Positions 1-9,508 of a DNA stretch of 26,684 bases are shown here, in pieces (position 1 is the first letter of the stretch; the number at the start of each line of letters is the position of its first letter). Source of the DNA: Priapulus caudatus (Eukaryota > Priapulida > Priapulimorpha > Priapulimorphida > Priapulidae); the NCBI RefSeq assembly GCF_000485595.1, contig NW_014577271.1, positions 216,379 to 243,062 on the forward strand, written 5' to 3'. A program made the position numbers and the translations under genes. Under the pieces are notes generated by a model. The model had not been told where the DNA came from. It worked only from the letters and a program-made list of their open reading frames with translations, and searched no databases.

Positions 1-80
1 CAAGGCGGATCTTTGATTCGTAAACGAAACTCAAGAGTCTAGTCTAACAACAGGATTATCGTTCATCGTAAATCCAGCAC
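1..80. repeat. Fragment of palindromic TTCGTAACGAA satellite
   Basis: The first 80 bases contain copies of the motif GATTCGTAAACGAAA and the phrase CTCAAGAGTCTA. The same motif fills 2100-3000, and CTCAAGAGTCTA recurs at about 3175, so this is probably the end of a neighbouring copy of the same satellite. Copies here are imperfect, with single-base insertions relative to the clean array at 9546-9865. Confidence 0.5.
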
Positions 81-880
81 AACTACTCAAGCAGCGATGC
101 ACACGCATCGACACACGCACAACAGCAAACACGCACAACACACACGCACAGAAGCTGAATTTATCGTTACCAGGAAACACACTCAGACTAAACCACAGCA
201 CACACAACACTGATCACACAACCACACAACACACAGCACACACACACCCACAGCACACACACACGCACGGGCACGACCGACAATGGGCGCGCGCAGAGCT
301 GTAGGGCATGGGCGTCCGGCGCAAGTACAGTCAGGACACGCCGCGTCGCACGTCGTCTATTCCCGCGCGTGTACGACGGTGCGGAAGCCCGCGGCACAAA
401 ACGCAGCACAGATCACGAAGACCATCATACTACACGCCGCCCACACACAGCGATCAAACCAGCATGCACACTAGCAGCACAACCTCCCCCCCTGCACGGG
501 TACTAGGCTAGATTCCATTAAGAGGCCACCTTCCCCCGAGCAATAAGTAATCCGATACTTACCTACAGCAACAACGAACCCGAACAGCACAACAGCAACA
601 ACAACAAAACGAACAACTAACAACCGAAGCATGACACACGGACATAACACACCATCTCGGCAGTATCGATGAGCACGGGCATACATACGAACACAACAGC
701 AACAAACAGCACAAACCGCGCGAATGCGAACTAAACAACAACCAAGCAGCCAGCACGAGAAGCGATGACATCGAGCTGCAGGCGAGATACACGCAACACA
801 GCCAATAAATAAAACCTCTAAACGGCGCCTTTCCGCGCAGCTTGCACCGAGACCAGCACAGAGCACCTGCGCGTCAAGCG
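81..880. repeat. CA/CG-rich low-complexity tract
   Basis: This stretch is dominated by CACA, ACACGCAC and AACAGCAACAAC words with very few T residues in long runs. Reading frames on both strands stay open only because the composition is biased; their translations are low-complexity and carry no domain. No gene is supported here. Confidence 0.7.
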
Positions 881-2095
881 GCCGATGTAAGCATGCCGGT
901 GTACGTGCCGCGAAGTCTGCGTGTTACGAGTGCGTGTATCTGCGTGTACACGCGGTACTTCGTGTAACCCGCGAAGTGTACTAGTGTCGGTGACGACACC
1001 GTGCACTGTATTGTCACTTCTAAACACGCAAAACACACAACTACGCATACGCCACACACGACACGAGCGGCGCGATCGACAATACTGCAGTGTACGAGCG
1101 CACACGACACGCAGCGCGCTGCGGACGGCGCGCGCGCACGCCGACGTCGCGTGACGCACAGCTACGTAAGCGTGCTGCGTAGACTATAAACACGCCCATA
1201 CCACTCACGCACGACGCGCGGACACCACTACACGTGCACGTGTGTGAGACCCCGCAGTGTACGTGCGTGTAACCGCGTGTACGTAGGAAGTGACCCCGAG
1301 TCTGGCACGTGCGTGCAACGCTTCATCACCCGCGTGTACGTAGCCATAACGCCCGCACGTGCACCGCGTGACCGCAGTAACCCGGTCGACACGACGAGCA
1401 CCACATTCAACTCCTCTCTCCTCTTAACAGGTACGACATTCCCCACCGTGCCACACGCATGCGCCTAGCGTCTAACTCCGCGAGCCGCTCGATGTATCTC
1501 CGCGAGACCTTGCGGTAACCAGCACGCGACTGTACGGCGTGCTATACGCGCACTCCGCCGTGTGTATTCGCGTCGCGTGTTACCATTCACCGACTGTGTA
1601 AACCTACTCATACCACTGCGCGTGAGTACGCTATGTATCTGCGTGTACGTGCGTGTAAACCCGCGTTACGTGGCGTGTACCCCGTGTACGTGCGTGTACG
1701 TGCGTGTATCTCCCGTGTACGCCGCGTGTACTGCGGGCGTGGCGTGTACACCTCGTAGCACAAGTGCGTGCACGTGCGTGTACCTAGCCGTATAAGTCGT
1801 GTACCCGCGTGTAACGGTGACTGTATCGTCTGATGATTGCGTGTACCCGCAGATGGCACGTGCGTAGTACCGCGCGATGTAGTCGTGCGTGTACCAGCGT
1901 AGCACGTGGCGTGTACCCGAGCTGCTACTGGCGTGTACCCGCGTGATACCGTGCGTGTACGCCGTGTCGTGCGTGTACACGCACGTACAACGCGGGACAG
2001 CGGAGACTACACGGCACGGTGTACGTCACGTACACCGCGTGGTAACGACGCACGTGCACGCGGGTACACGCACTACCGCAATGCTACACTTATGC
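881..2095. repeat. GCGTGTAC-type degenerate minisatellite
   Basis: From about 890 to 2090 the sequence is a loose tandem array of GCGTGTAC(C/G), CGTGCGTGTAC and similar words. The densest part is 1620-2080. The repeat is largely alternating purine-pyrimidine (GT, GC and AC steps), the composition that favours Z-DNA. Unit length drifts because of frequent single-base insertions and deletions. Open frames across it are products of the repeat and not genes. Confidence 0.75.
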
Positions 2096-2099
2096 CCCC

Positions 2100-3000
2100 C
2101 ATAGGGAAGTGCGATTTGTTAAAAACAAATCATGATTCGCAACGAAAATCAGGCTCAAGCGACACTGCTGGCGCGCGCGCGCCAAGTGTAAGCATATTTC
2201 GTAACGAAATGCCACGATCGATCGCAGCAGTAGCCTGATTTCGTAAACGAACATCACGCGCGCAGTAGTGCATTGCGTAACGAAATCCAACTATTGTAAG
2301 ACTGAATTTCGTTACGAAATCAAAGATTTCTGGAAGCGAAATCAATCATGGCGACCACATATGCGCGACCGGCCGCGCCAAGTGTACACATAGCGATCTA
2401 CCGGTCACACAGAAATCACCTCAGACGCAGTAGCAGGTACGGAAATCACTCACGAGTATGATTCGTAACGAAATCACTTTGTAACATGATTCGTAACGCA
2501 AATCACTTTGTAGACTGATTTCGTTAACGAAATCAAAGATTGAGAAAGAAATCAGTCATGCGACACTTGGCGCGTCACTGAGCGCGCCAAGTTAGCATGA
2601 TTCGTCACGAAATCACAGTTAACACTGCGGCAGTAAGCTTGATTTGCGTAAACGAAAATCACTCCAGTAGTGTATTCGTAAACGAAATCACTTGGATAGA
2701 ACTTGGATTCTCGTTACGAATCAAAGATTGGCAACGAAATCAATCATGCGACACTTAGAGATGGCGCCGCAGCGCCAAGTTAGGCATTATTTGAACGAAA
2801 TCACCTCGCCAGATAGGCTGATCGTACGAAATCCTCGCACGTACTTAAGATTTCGTAGCGAACCTCACCCGCAAGTAATGATTCTCGTAACGAAGATCAC
2901 TTTAAGTAAACTTAAATTTACGTACAAATCAATCGATTTCGTAACGAAATCAGTCATACGCGACACTTGGCGCCCCATAGTCGCCCGCCCACTACCAGTT
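2100..3000. repeat. Degenerate palindromic satellite array
   Basis: At least a dozen diverged copies of the 19-bp palindrome TGATTTCGT(A/T)ACGAAATCA lie here (for example near 2190, 2270, 2310, 2460, 2490, 2520, 2600 and 2940). They are interspersed with GCGCCAAGTGT and its reverse complement ACACTTGGCGC, often next to CATGCGAC. The same parts make up the clean array at 9509-9865. Most copies here have one-base insertions or deletions, so the 30-bp register is lost. Reading frames that cross the region are not convincing genes. Confidence 0.8.
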
Positions 3001-3099
3001 TTGACACGTCCAACGAACGTAAAGCGATTTTCTAGGCGAGTATCATATATCACTCGAAGACAATTCTTGTGCCGAATTTTACGCCAAAGCGACATGAAC

Positions 3100-4495
3100 A
3101 CAGGTGACTAGTCAGCAAGCAAAGAAACAAAATACATATAATCACAACTATAGAGTATATATAGAAACGGATTCTCAAGAGTCTAAGTATGTACATAAAG
3201 GAGGACATAAAGAGAATTATATACATTTACATGAGCAGCCTACATAGAGGGGGGTACATAACGGGGGCTGGTCTCTACAATTCCACCACTATCACTCAAC
3301 AAAAACCCGGAGTATCCCAGTTCCCAGTAAAAAAAAATCCAATTCCCAGTCCCCAGTGCAAATTATGTAGACATGTTTCAGGAGAATCAGGTACGTTTAC
3401 AGGTTTCAAACACTACATAAATACTCAAGATTTACGCATGTATTTATTATCTGGGCATAATGTCAATAATATAAGTAAAAGAAATTTAAAAAAATAATAT
3501 TAAAAAAAATATTAGTCGCAGAAATTGAAATCCCGACGAAAATGACACAATTTTGCCAGCTCAGACAATTTTAGAGGGTGCTTTCCCACGGCATCCTGGA
3601 TGGACTCTCGTATTCCGAATCACAGAAAAATTTACTGACCTTTCCCAGTTCCCAGTTAAATTAAAGAATGCCAATCCCCGCGTCCGCGAAATAGCCGCCG
3701 TCGGCCGTCTCGCCACTCCGCCGCTGCAGCCGCACCTCACACTTACACATCGATGACTGTAAATCTGAGTTCACATGAAGCCCTACCATGACAATCTACA
3801 TAATTAGGTATATGCTTATTGGGCATGTAGAGTAGAGTAAAATTAGTGGGTCGCATCGTCGAGATATTCACTTTTACATATATATCTGTAAGCATCGTAT
3901 ATCGCCTGCTACACTCCTCACCAGTATATATATAGGGGCAACTAATATATATATATATATATATAATATAATAGATAATAATAAATAAGAAATAAATGAA
4001 TAAATAAATATAATAACAAATGATCAAGAGAGAGTAATAAACACCTTAGGTATTTATTACAGGTATTTTTACAGGTATTATTACAGGTATTTAATATTTA
4101 TTAGCTCTTGAAATGATATCTATCTCGGTAATGATTTAACGGTGGTCACGTGTCATACACATTGAGTTGTCAGCAATCTTTGGTTGTCAGGTCGAGAGTT
4201 GCTATCGCGACAAAGCAGCGGTTTGTAGTCGTGCAAACAAAACGTGGTAAGTTCTGTCACTTATCTCCATGCCGTGTAACCTCATTAACTCATAAAGATT
4301 AGTCTTGAAAGTCCAAAGGACTATATCTAAGACGGAAAGAAACAATTAAAGTTGATCAAATAGACAGATCAACCACATGTACTTGGAATGTTTGGTAAAA
4401 TGATGAATGTGAATGTGAATAAGTTGTTAGAATTTAATGATATTGATAGGAACAAAATAGTCCTACATGGTGGGATAATAATGAGTATTTCTATG
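3100..4495. other. No gene supported; simple repeats
   Basis: I see no supported gene. Two copies of TTCCCAGTTCCCAGT lie near 3318 and 3645, giving two short open frames (3189-3497 and 3553-3756) of no recognisable family. A CpG-rich patch lies at 3675-3740. There is a (TA)n run at 3944-3970 and a short ACAGGTATTTATT repeat at 4055-4100. At 4147-4152 there is a CACGTG E-box, followed by a strong splice-donor-like sequence GTG|GTAAGT at 4244-4252, which could end an untranslated first exon. Confidence 0.5.
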
Positions 4496-4643
4496 CAATA
4501 ACTTCACACCTTTGCACAAACTGAAAAAAAGTTTATGCCGTGATGTGCCACTGGATGTGATTTTAGGGGGTGTAATGTACGCTGTCCACAAGAAACGATG
4601 GCCGAAATCTATTTTCAGTTTGTGAATAGGTGTAAAATTATTG
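4496..4643. repeat. Imperfect 32-bp inverted repeat
   Basis: The arms 4496-4527 and 4612-4643 are reverse complements over 32 bases with four mismatches. Both contain CACAAACTGAAAA or its complement. They enclose 84 bp. The layout suggests a small foldback element, but I see no target-site duplication. Confidence 0.5.
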
Positions 4644-5225
4644 AGCTAAATATATACTAATCATGTCCTGTTAAACCCATAATGTTTCTAATTAAAGTAG
4701 GCCTAGTGCTCTATGCAATCGTTTTGCATAGAAAAAATATATTTGTGTGGAGTCACCACAAAACCTACCTTGTTCAAACCATGCATTCTGTAAAACTTAT
4801 GTTTAACTTTATATCATCAAAAGTGTTCTACTCTGACTCCTGAGTTACGTTAGTAACTCGACTTTTCTGTGTATAAATCAGTGTGTCATTGGGGCATATG
4901 ATACCGGTATCATATACAGGGCACCATACTCGTGCTTGTGTTAGCAAAAAAAGCAAGTAGCAAGCTTACCTACCTAGGCAGAAACATAAGACAACTACAG
5001 CGCAGTTCCACTCCCTCCCACTCCAAGAGCAGTGTCCCATCTCCAGGGGGGGGGGCACTCGCTTCGGAACTGGGTAGGGTTGTACCTCGGGGACCCTGAA
5101 AACCTGACCCTGGCGCAAACCGCTTTGCACCCTAAAATGCACCCTGTCCTAATATACTGCACTAAAAATGTACCCTGTTGCAATATTGCACACTTCAGTT
5201 ATGTCCTAGCTGTCCTCCTGTCAAT
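4644..5225. other. No gene supported
   Basis: No gene is visible. A perfect 20-bp palindrome, ATATGATACCGGTATCATAT, lies at 4896-4915. A G-run at 5046-5054 and repeated TGCACCCT/TGTACCCT words at 5125-5175 suggest an old repeat. Short open frames on both strands at 4995-5229 overlap each other and show no family. Confidence 0.5.
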
Positions 5226-5335
5226 ATAGATAGATAGATAGATAATAGGTTTATTGCAAAACTAGTGTTAACAACGTTACACAATACAAACATACCGTTA
5301 ACAGCGTTACAATTAAAATAAAATTTGCAAACAAG
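5226..5335 (-). mobile_element. Possible non-LTR retrotransposon 3' tail
   Basis: Read on the minus strand this stretch ends with GCAATAAACCTATTATC followed by a (TCTA)n run (plus strand 5226-5243). An A-rich 3' UTR ending in a short microsatellite is typical of many LINE 3' ends. No reverse transcriptase sequence is visible next to it. It could equally be an ordinary microsatellite beside a chance AATAAA. Confidence 0.3.
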
Positions 5336-5383
5336 ATATCATCAGGCAGTATAAAACTGAAATTGACCAATATAGGCAGATAT

Positions 5384-5632
5384 AGGGCCGGACACACTAG
5401 GCGATTAAATCGGGCGACTAAATCGCCGGTGAAATCGCTTAGTGTGTCCAGTCAGTCGCCGCCGATTTAGTCGCCCGATTTAATCGCATAGATCAAAACG
5501 TTTTGATATTATCGGGCGATAGAGTCGCCTGATAAAATCGCCTATTGTGTCCACTCGACTTGCGCGATAGAATCGGGCGATATTATCAGGCGATAAAGTC
5601 GCCCGATTAAATCGCCTAGTGTGTCCGGCCCT
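5384..5632. mobile_element. 249-bp near-palindromic MITE-like element
   Basis: The ends are inverted repeats starting AGGGCCGGACACACTAGGCG. The outer 43 bases match with two mismatches. The flanks are TAT on both sides (5381-5383 and 5633-5635), which could be a 3-bp target-site duplication. The interior is built from further copies of CGGGCGA and TAAATCGCC in both orientations, so nearly the whole element can fold back. A 3-bp duplication and a G-rich terminus would fit a PIF/Harbinger-type MITE. That assignment is inference; there is no transposase. Confidence 0.7.
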
Positions 5633-5655
5633 TATTGACCCAATATTGGCCTGGT

Positions 5656-5697
5656 GATATTGGTCCAATATTGTTTTGCCAATATTGGACCAATATC
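5656..5697. repeat. Perfect 18-bp inverted repeat (hairpin)
   Basis: GATATTGGTCCAATATTG (5656-5673) and its exact reverse complement (5680-5697) are separated by TTTTGC. Related CAATATTGG words lie just outside at 5641-5649. It sits 23 bp from the MITE-like element. Confidence 0.75.
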
Positions 5698-6388
5698 AGC
5701 TTGCTTGTTGGGTATCTAGATAACCCTGTGCCAATAATGATGTTCGGAAAATATACCTTGTCTAGCGGCACGTGCCCAGTACCTTTAATTTTTAAATAAC
5801 AATGGGAGTGGGCCCCCCACCCCCCCGGGTCCTATTTCCTCTGTTCAGGTGGCCATCAGCCTGAAACACCAGTCTGCAGCTCCATATTTTCTCTTGGTGC
5901 CTAGCGTGGTCTTATTTCGTGCACACAACAATTTTTCCTGAAAAGTTTTATCGCCGGCATCGTCCCAAGCTATATTACAGTGCCAGTAGAATGGTCACAA
6001 TTACCATTGTGATTATGTTATTATAATATGTTTGATTTTTGGTTAGTATCTCAAAGCTTGTCAGAATCCTTGTCAGTTCGGGAGGTATGATAGAGTTAGA
6101 ATTAATAGCTTATATTCAGGATGGGGCGTCGTGTTTTGAAAGAATTGGTGAGAGGTGTGTGTTGGGGGGGGGATTTAAATGTAGATAAGTTTCCCTGCTT
6201 AACAAAGTCAAAATAGCAGATCAGGGCAAATAATGACAATTATTAGCAGTGTTATAACCAGATGAGACGGGATACTAGAGAAGCGTTGCCGAAAGGAGGT
6301 GTTGACCCGAAGTGCTGAGCGCAGATCTTGCGCGCAGTTCCGCGGCAAGGCGCACGTGACCGCGGGAACGTCCTACGACAGTATGCAG
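5698..6388. other. No gene supported
   Basis: I see no exon or repeat that I can name. From about 6270 the sequence becomes CpG-rich (GCGCAGATCTTGCGCGCAG and neighbours up to 6470), unlike the AT-rich flanks. This could be a small CpG island or the remnant of a GC-rich repeat. Confidence 0.4.
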
Positions 6389-6453
6389 CGCTGGCAGCTA
6401 TGGATCCGTGCGCCGAATGCTTAGGCCGGCGTACGCATCCATAGCTGCCAGCG
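6389..6453. repeat. 27-bp inverted repeat in CpG-rich patch
   Basis: The arms 6389-6415 and 6427-6453 are complementary over 27 bases with two mismatches; the outer 17 bases, CGCTGGCAGCTATGGAT, are perfect. The 11-base loop is 6416-6426. It lies inside the CpG-rich segment 6270-6470. Confidence 0.7.
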
Positions 6454-6733
6454 AACAGTCCACAATTTTAGTGGGGGACACAGAGGGCAGACATTTGGGA
6501 CGTGAGCAGTGTTCACTTGTTATAAAAACATAATGTCTCTGTTCGTAACCGAGCTGTGTCACGCGAAATCACAGAAAGACTGACGAAATTTTCGCGTTCG
6601 CGAACCAGCTGTTACAGATTGTCAGATAGCTTATCTTATTAGAATATTGTAATGTTTGTCATAAATTGACTACGTCACGAATTTTCTATGGTGTATATTT
6701 GTAAAAAAAAATTGCCATTTTTTTACATTAAAA
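6454..6733. other. No gene supported
   Basis: This is AT-rich sequence with no feature that I can support, ending in an A-run and a T-run (6702-6725) that could act as a weak polypyrimidine tract for the candidate exon that follows. Confidence 0.4.
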
Positions 6734-6946
6734 GTATGTACTAACGGGACTAAACGTATCGTCAAATTGTTACCCGATAAGATTGTTTCTCAACTAGCTA
6801 AAAATCCAAAAAAACCTGGACGATTTGATAAACATGATCCTGACATTAATTGCTTGCTATGGGCTATGTATGAGTCACGAGTGTATGTTTACATTGAACA
6901 ATATAGTAAAATACGAAGTATAATGCAGCAATTTAACCATAAATAG
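6734..6946 (+). CDS. Weak candidate terminal exon, unrecognised
   Basis: One frame stays open here up to a TAG at 6944-6946. Its composition looks protein-like, with segments such as KLLPDKIVSQLAKNPKKPGR and WAMYESR. It is preceded by a T-rich tract and an AAAAG that could serve as a splice acceptor near 6733. There is no early ATG, so if real it would be a downstream exon. No family is recognised and no partner exon was found. Chance openness is the main alternative. Confidence 0.15.
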   Translation, partial: VCTNGTKRIVKLLPDKIVSQLAKNPKKPGRFDKHDPDINCLLWAMYESRVYVYIEQYSKIRSIMQQFNHK

Positions 6947-8273
6947 TAAACAGAATTACTTGCATTTTGTGAAAAAGTGGAAATATTTTCTTTACTTTTA
7001 CTATTTACTATGCATTGATATGATACTGAGTTACTGTCATTTTCATGTAATTTTTACAAATAAATATACCTGCTCTAGACATGATATGTTTTGTTTTAAT
7101 ACATTTCCTTGTACCTTGAAAGGTGGTAGCCCAATAAGAATGAGCTGGACAAAATAGCTGACTGTAACTTTTGAAATGCAGAGGATACCTCGCCTGGAGA
7201 GTGATAGCAACCTCTTGAAACAACTTAAATATAACTATGAAACGCCGGAAGGTCAGTGTCAGTGCCATATTATATGGAATGTGTTTAGCATGAATATATC
7301 TGCCTAGATTTAGGGTTAATCGCTATATATAAGGGTTTTCACTATATATAAGTCTATTTGTTTGTGTACTGTAATTTTTTAATGTATTAGGTGAAACCTA
7401 GAAATAGTGGACTTTTTCATTTGAACCTATAAGTGGACTTGAACTGAAATATAGATAGGTATAAGTAATGCGATTCTAATCATGAAAGAAAGCGAATGCG
7501 CATAAGTTATATATTGTAATGTAGATCTTTTTAGGTCCTCGATATCAGGTATTGTTGGTGAAGAGGCGCACCAGTAAAATCTATACTCCAACCATATCTG
7601 ATGATTCGTGGCAGCTAAAGTACAAAAGAAGGTTTGTTGTAGATTATGAATAAACTGAGAAAAATCAGTATTGCAGCAGTAGAGACCACCTCCAGGCATA
7701 TATTCTCATCAGGTGGTCATGTTTTATAAGACCATGTAATGGCGTTCTTATATGTCGACGTTCTTTATTTCTTTTACTACGCCAATACGTAGGATAAACT
7801 GCAACGCATTCAAAATACAACTTTTAGTACTAGGGTCTACGTTATACAATCAAGGTACATATCATCATAAGTAAGTTACAAGCATGCGCGCCTGTGAGTA
7901 CATGCATGAATACTCTTTTACAACAGTATAAATTGCCAACACGACAATATGCCCAGAGTCCCTAGTGTCCAAAAGTCTTCACTAATAATTATACTTGCTG
8001 ATTCTACTAAAAACTATGAGCAAATAACTGTCAATCATATCTACGACGGAATATATCCATACATTAATCGCACTTGTCAAAGCATTGTTCATATTACGTA
8101 ATCACTACCTGATTACAGGGTTTAGCTCAAAAGTTCACAAAGTCATCGTAATTCTACTCTGACCTCATTATAAGCTCCTAATTACACGTACTAAATGTGC
8201 ATCGAAACCAAAGATCCTCAATCAGTTTTTCTATTTATCATATCTAAGAGTAAACAAACAATTAATCATCGAT
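6947..8273. other. No gene supported
   Basis: This is AT-rich sequence. The open frames at 6960-7268 and 7427-7699 translate to low-complexity or unrecognisable peptides and are on opposite strands. An AATAAA occurs near 7060. An 8-bp inverted repeat GACCACCT/AGGTGGTC spans 7683-7717. Nothing else stands out. Confidence 0.5.
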
Positions 8274-8299
8274 AGGAAATTGTGAGACCGACCCTACTG

Positions 8300-8535
8300 G
8301 AAGAATATTCATAACTTTGGCAAAATATGATTCTTCTCGGGAGATATTGCGCATGCGCCAGCACTGTTTCAGACGTGCAGCACTGCCTAAATAAAAGTAC
8401 GTAATATAGCTTGTTGCGGGAGAGATCGGATAGTGGCAGGGAAGACAGCCGAGGGGCGGTGGAATAAGAAGGAGGCTGAGCGTGCGACAAGGGAGACAAG
8501 GGGAAGGACGGGTGGGGATGAAGTACTAGTTGTTG
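8300..8535. repeat. Dispersed repeat, copy 1 (NRF1-like motif)
   Basis: This copy runs from TATTCATAACTTTGGCAAAA to about GGGGATGAAGTACTAGTT. It aligns closely with 10135-10375 and 10675-10915. It holds the palindrome TGCGCATGCGC at 8348-8358, then CAGCACTG, AAATAAAAGTACG, and a purine-rich tail containing GACAGCCGAGGGGCGGTGG. It contains no conserved reading frame. Confidence 0.75.
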
Positions 8536-8549
8536 TTACAGCTATAGTC

Positions 8550-8745
8550 ACGGTCTGCTTCCTATTTCTGAATTGAGGTCTACTAATGGAATTTTGTCAT
8601 ATCAATCTATGCTATAGGATGACCCCTCTTTATTTTATATTCATAATTTTGGCAAAATATTATAATCTTCTCGGGAGATAGTGCGCATGCGCGAGCACCG
8701 TTTCAGGCGAGCAGTACGACCTAAATAATAGTACGTAATATATAC
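8550..8745. repeat. Dispersed repeat, copy 2 (partial)
   Basis: This copy starts with CTGCTTCCTATTTCTGAA and ends near TAGTACGTAATATA. It corresponds to the middle of the longer copies at 10040-10235 and 10580-10775, and carries TGCGCATGCGCG at 8682-8693. The purine-rich tail of the family is missing and is replaced by a TA-rich stretch (8740-8785). Confidence 0.7.
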
Positions 8746-9240
8746 GATATGTATATATATATAATGTATATATATAGGCCCTATACACGAATGTACATAT
8801 CTACCACAGATATCAATAGCTACTAGAGAGCTAGCGAGCGAGCGCGTACTAGCCTTACATATTACAAGTCTACGATAAATCCATGTGCATGTTTGTTATG
8901 TATGTAGGATCGGATATGGTGTGACAATATTCTGTATGTCGTGATTAGCAAATCTTTTCAATATCCCCTATACTTGTATAGTGCACCTAGCCGCCGTAGG
9001 CCCCTATACGGTCGCGGTTCCTGCATGTAGGCCTATTCAGTTTAGGCTATCAATCGGGAGTCATTTTTATACTTTCTATTTTTTTCATTTAGTGGAGACA
9101 AGCACAAAATAATAATATTATAGAAGGGACTAATAATTATGCAGAAGCACATATGTTTTGAAAAACCTGGGGGGCATTTCATATTGTGTCCCCCACCCTT
9201 CGAAAAGTGGAGGGCACGTGTCTCCCGTGTCCCCATGGCA
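8746..9240. other. No gene supported
   Basis: The stretch begins with TA-rich simple sequence (8740-8785). At 9170-9235 there is a GGGGGGCA...GTCCCCCACC segment with CTCCCGTGTCCCC that looks like the edge of an old repeat. No exon is supported. Confidence 0.4.
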
Positions 9241-9500
9241 TTTGCGCCCATGCAGATCGCACCGCGCATATAGGATGAACCGTGGCGCGATGCTGCGAGC
9301 AAAGGTGAATAATCATAGATAGGATTTTACCATGCACCCTGCCGTCGGCCCGCCCGCGACCAGTTTCAACCGTTCAGAACGGCCGAAGAAAATTATCTTG
9401 GCAGTCAACGGTGACCGACGCACGAGCGCCATCTTCATATGCGGAACCCAGATCGCGATGCTGCGAGCATAATCGGATTTTACCATGCGCACGTGCCGTC
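9241..9500. repeat. Direct repeat flanking the palindrome array
   Basis: GCGATGCTGCGAGCA followed by GGATTTTACCATGC and TGCCGTCG occurs twice, at about 9287-9355 and 9455-9502, roughly 170 bp apart. The second copy leads straight into the palindrome array. The duplicated segment appears to be the left border of that satellite. Confidence 0.6.
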
Positions 9501-9508
9501 GCCTATGG

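Noticed and set aside
188-2345. Multiple overlapping open frames on both strands
   Set aside because: They arise from low-complexity CA/GT repeats that lack stop codons; translations are simple repeats and overlap in several frames.
3352-3497. CKLC...H pattern as a zinc finger
   Set aside because: A single CxxC with scattered histidines does not match C2H2 or BED spacing, and the frame lies next to a repeated CCCAGT word.
7683-7717. GACCACCT/AGGTGGTC inverted repeat as a regulatory hairpin
   Set aside because: The 8-bp stem with a 19-base loop is within what chance gives over this length.
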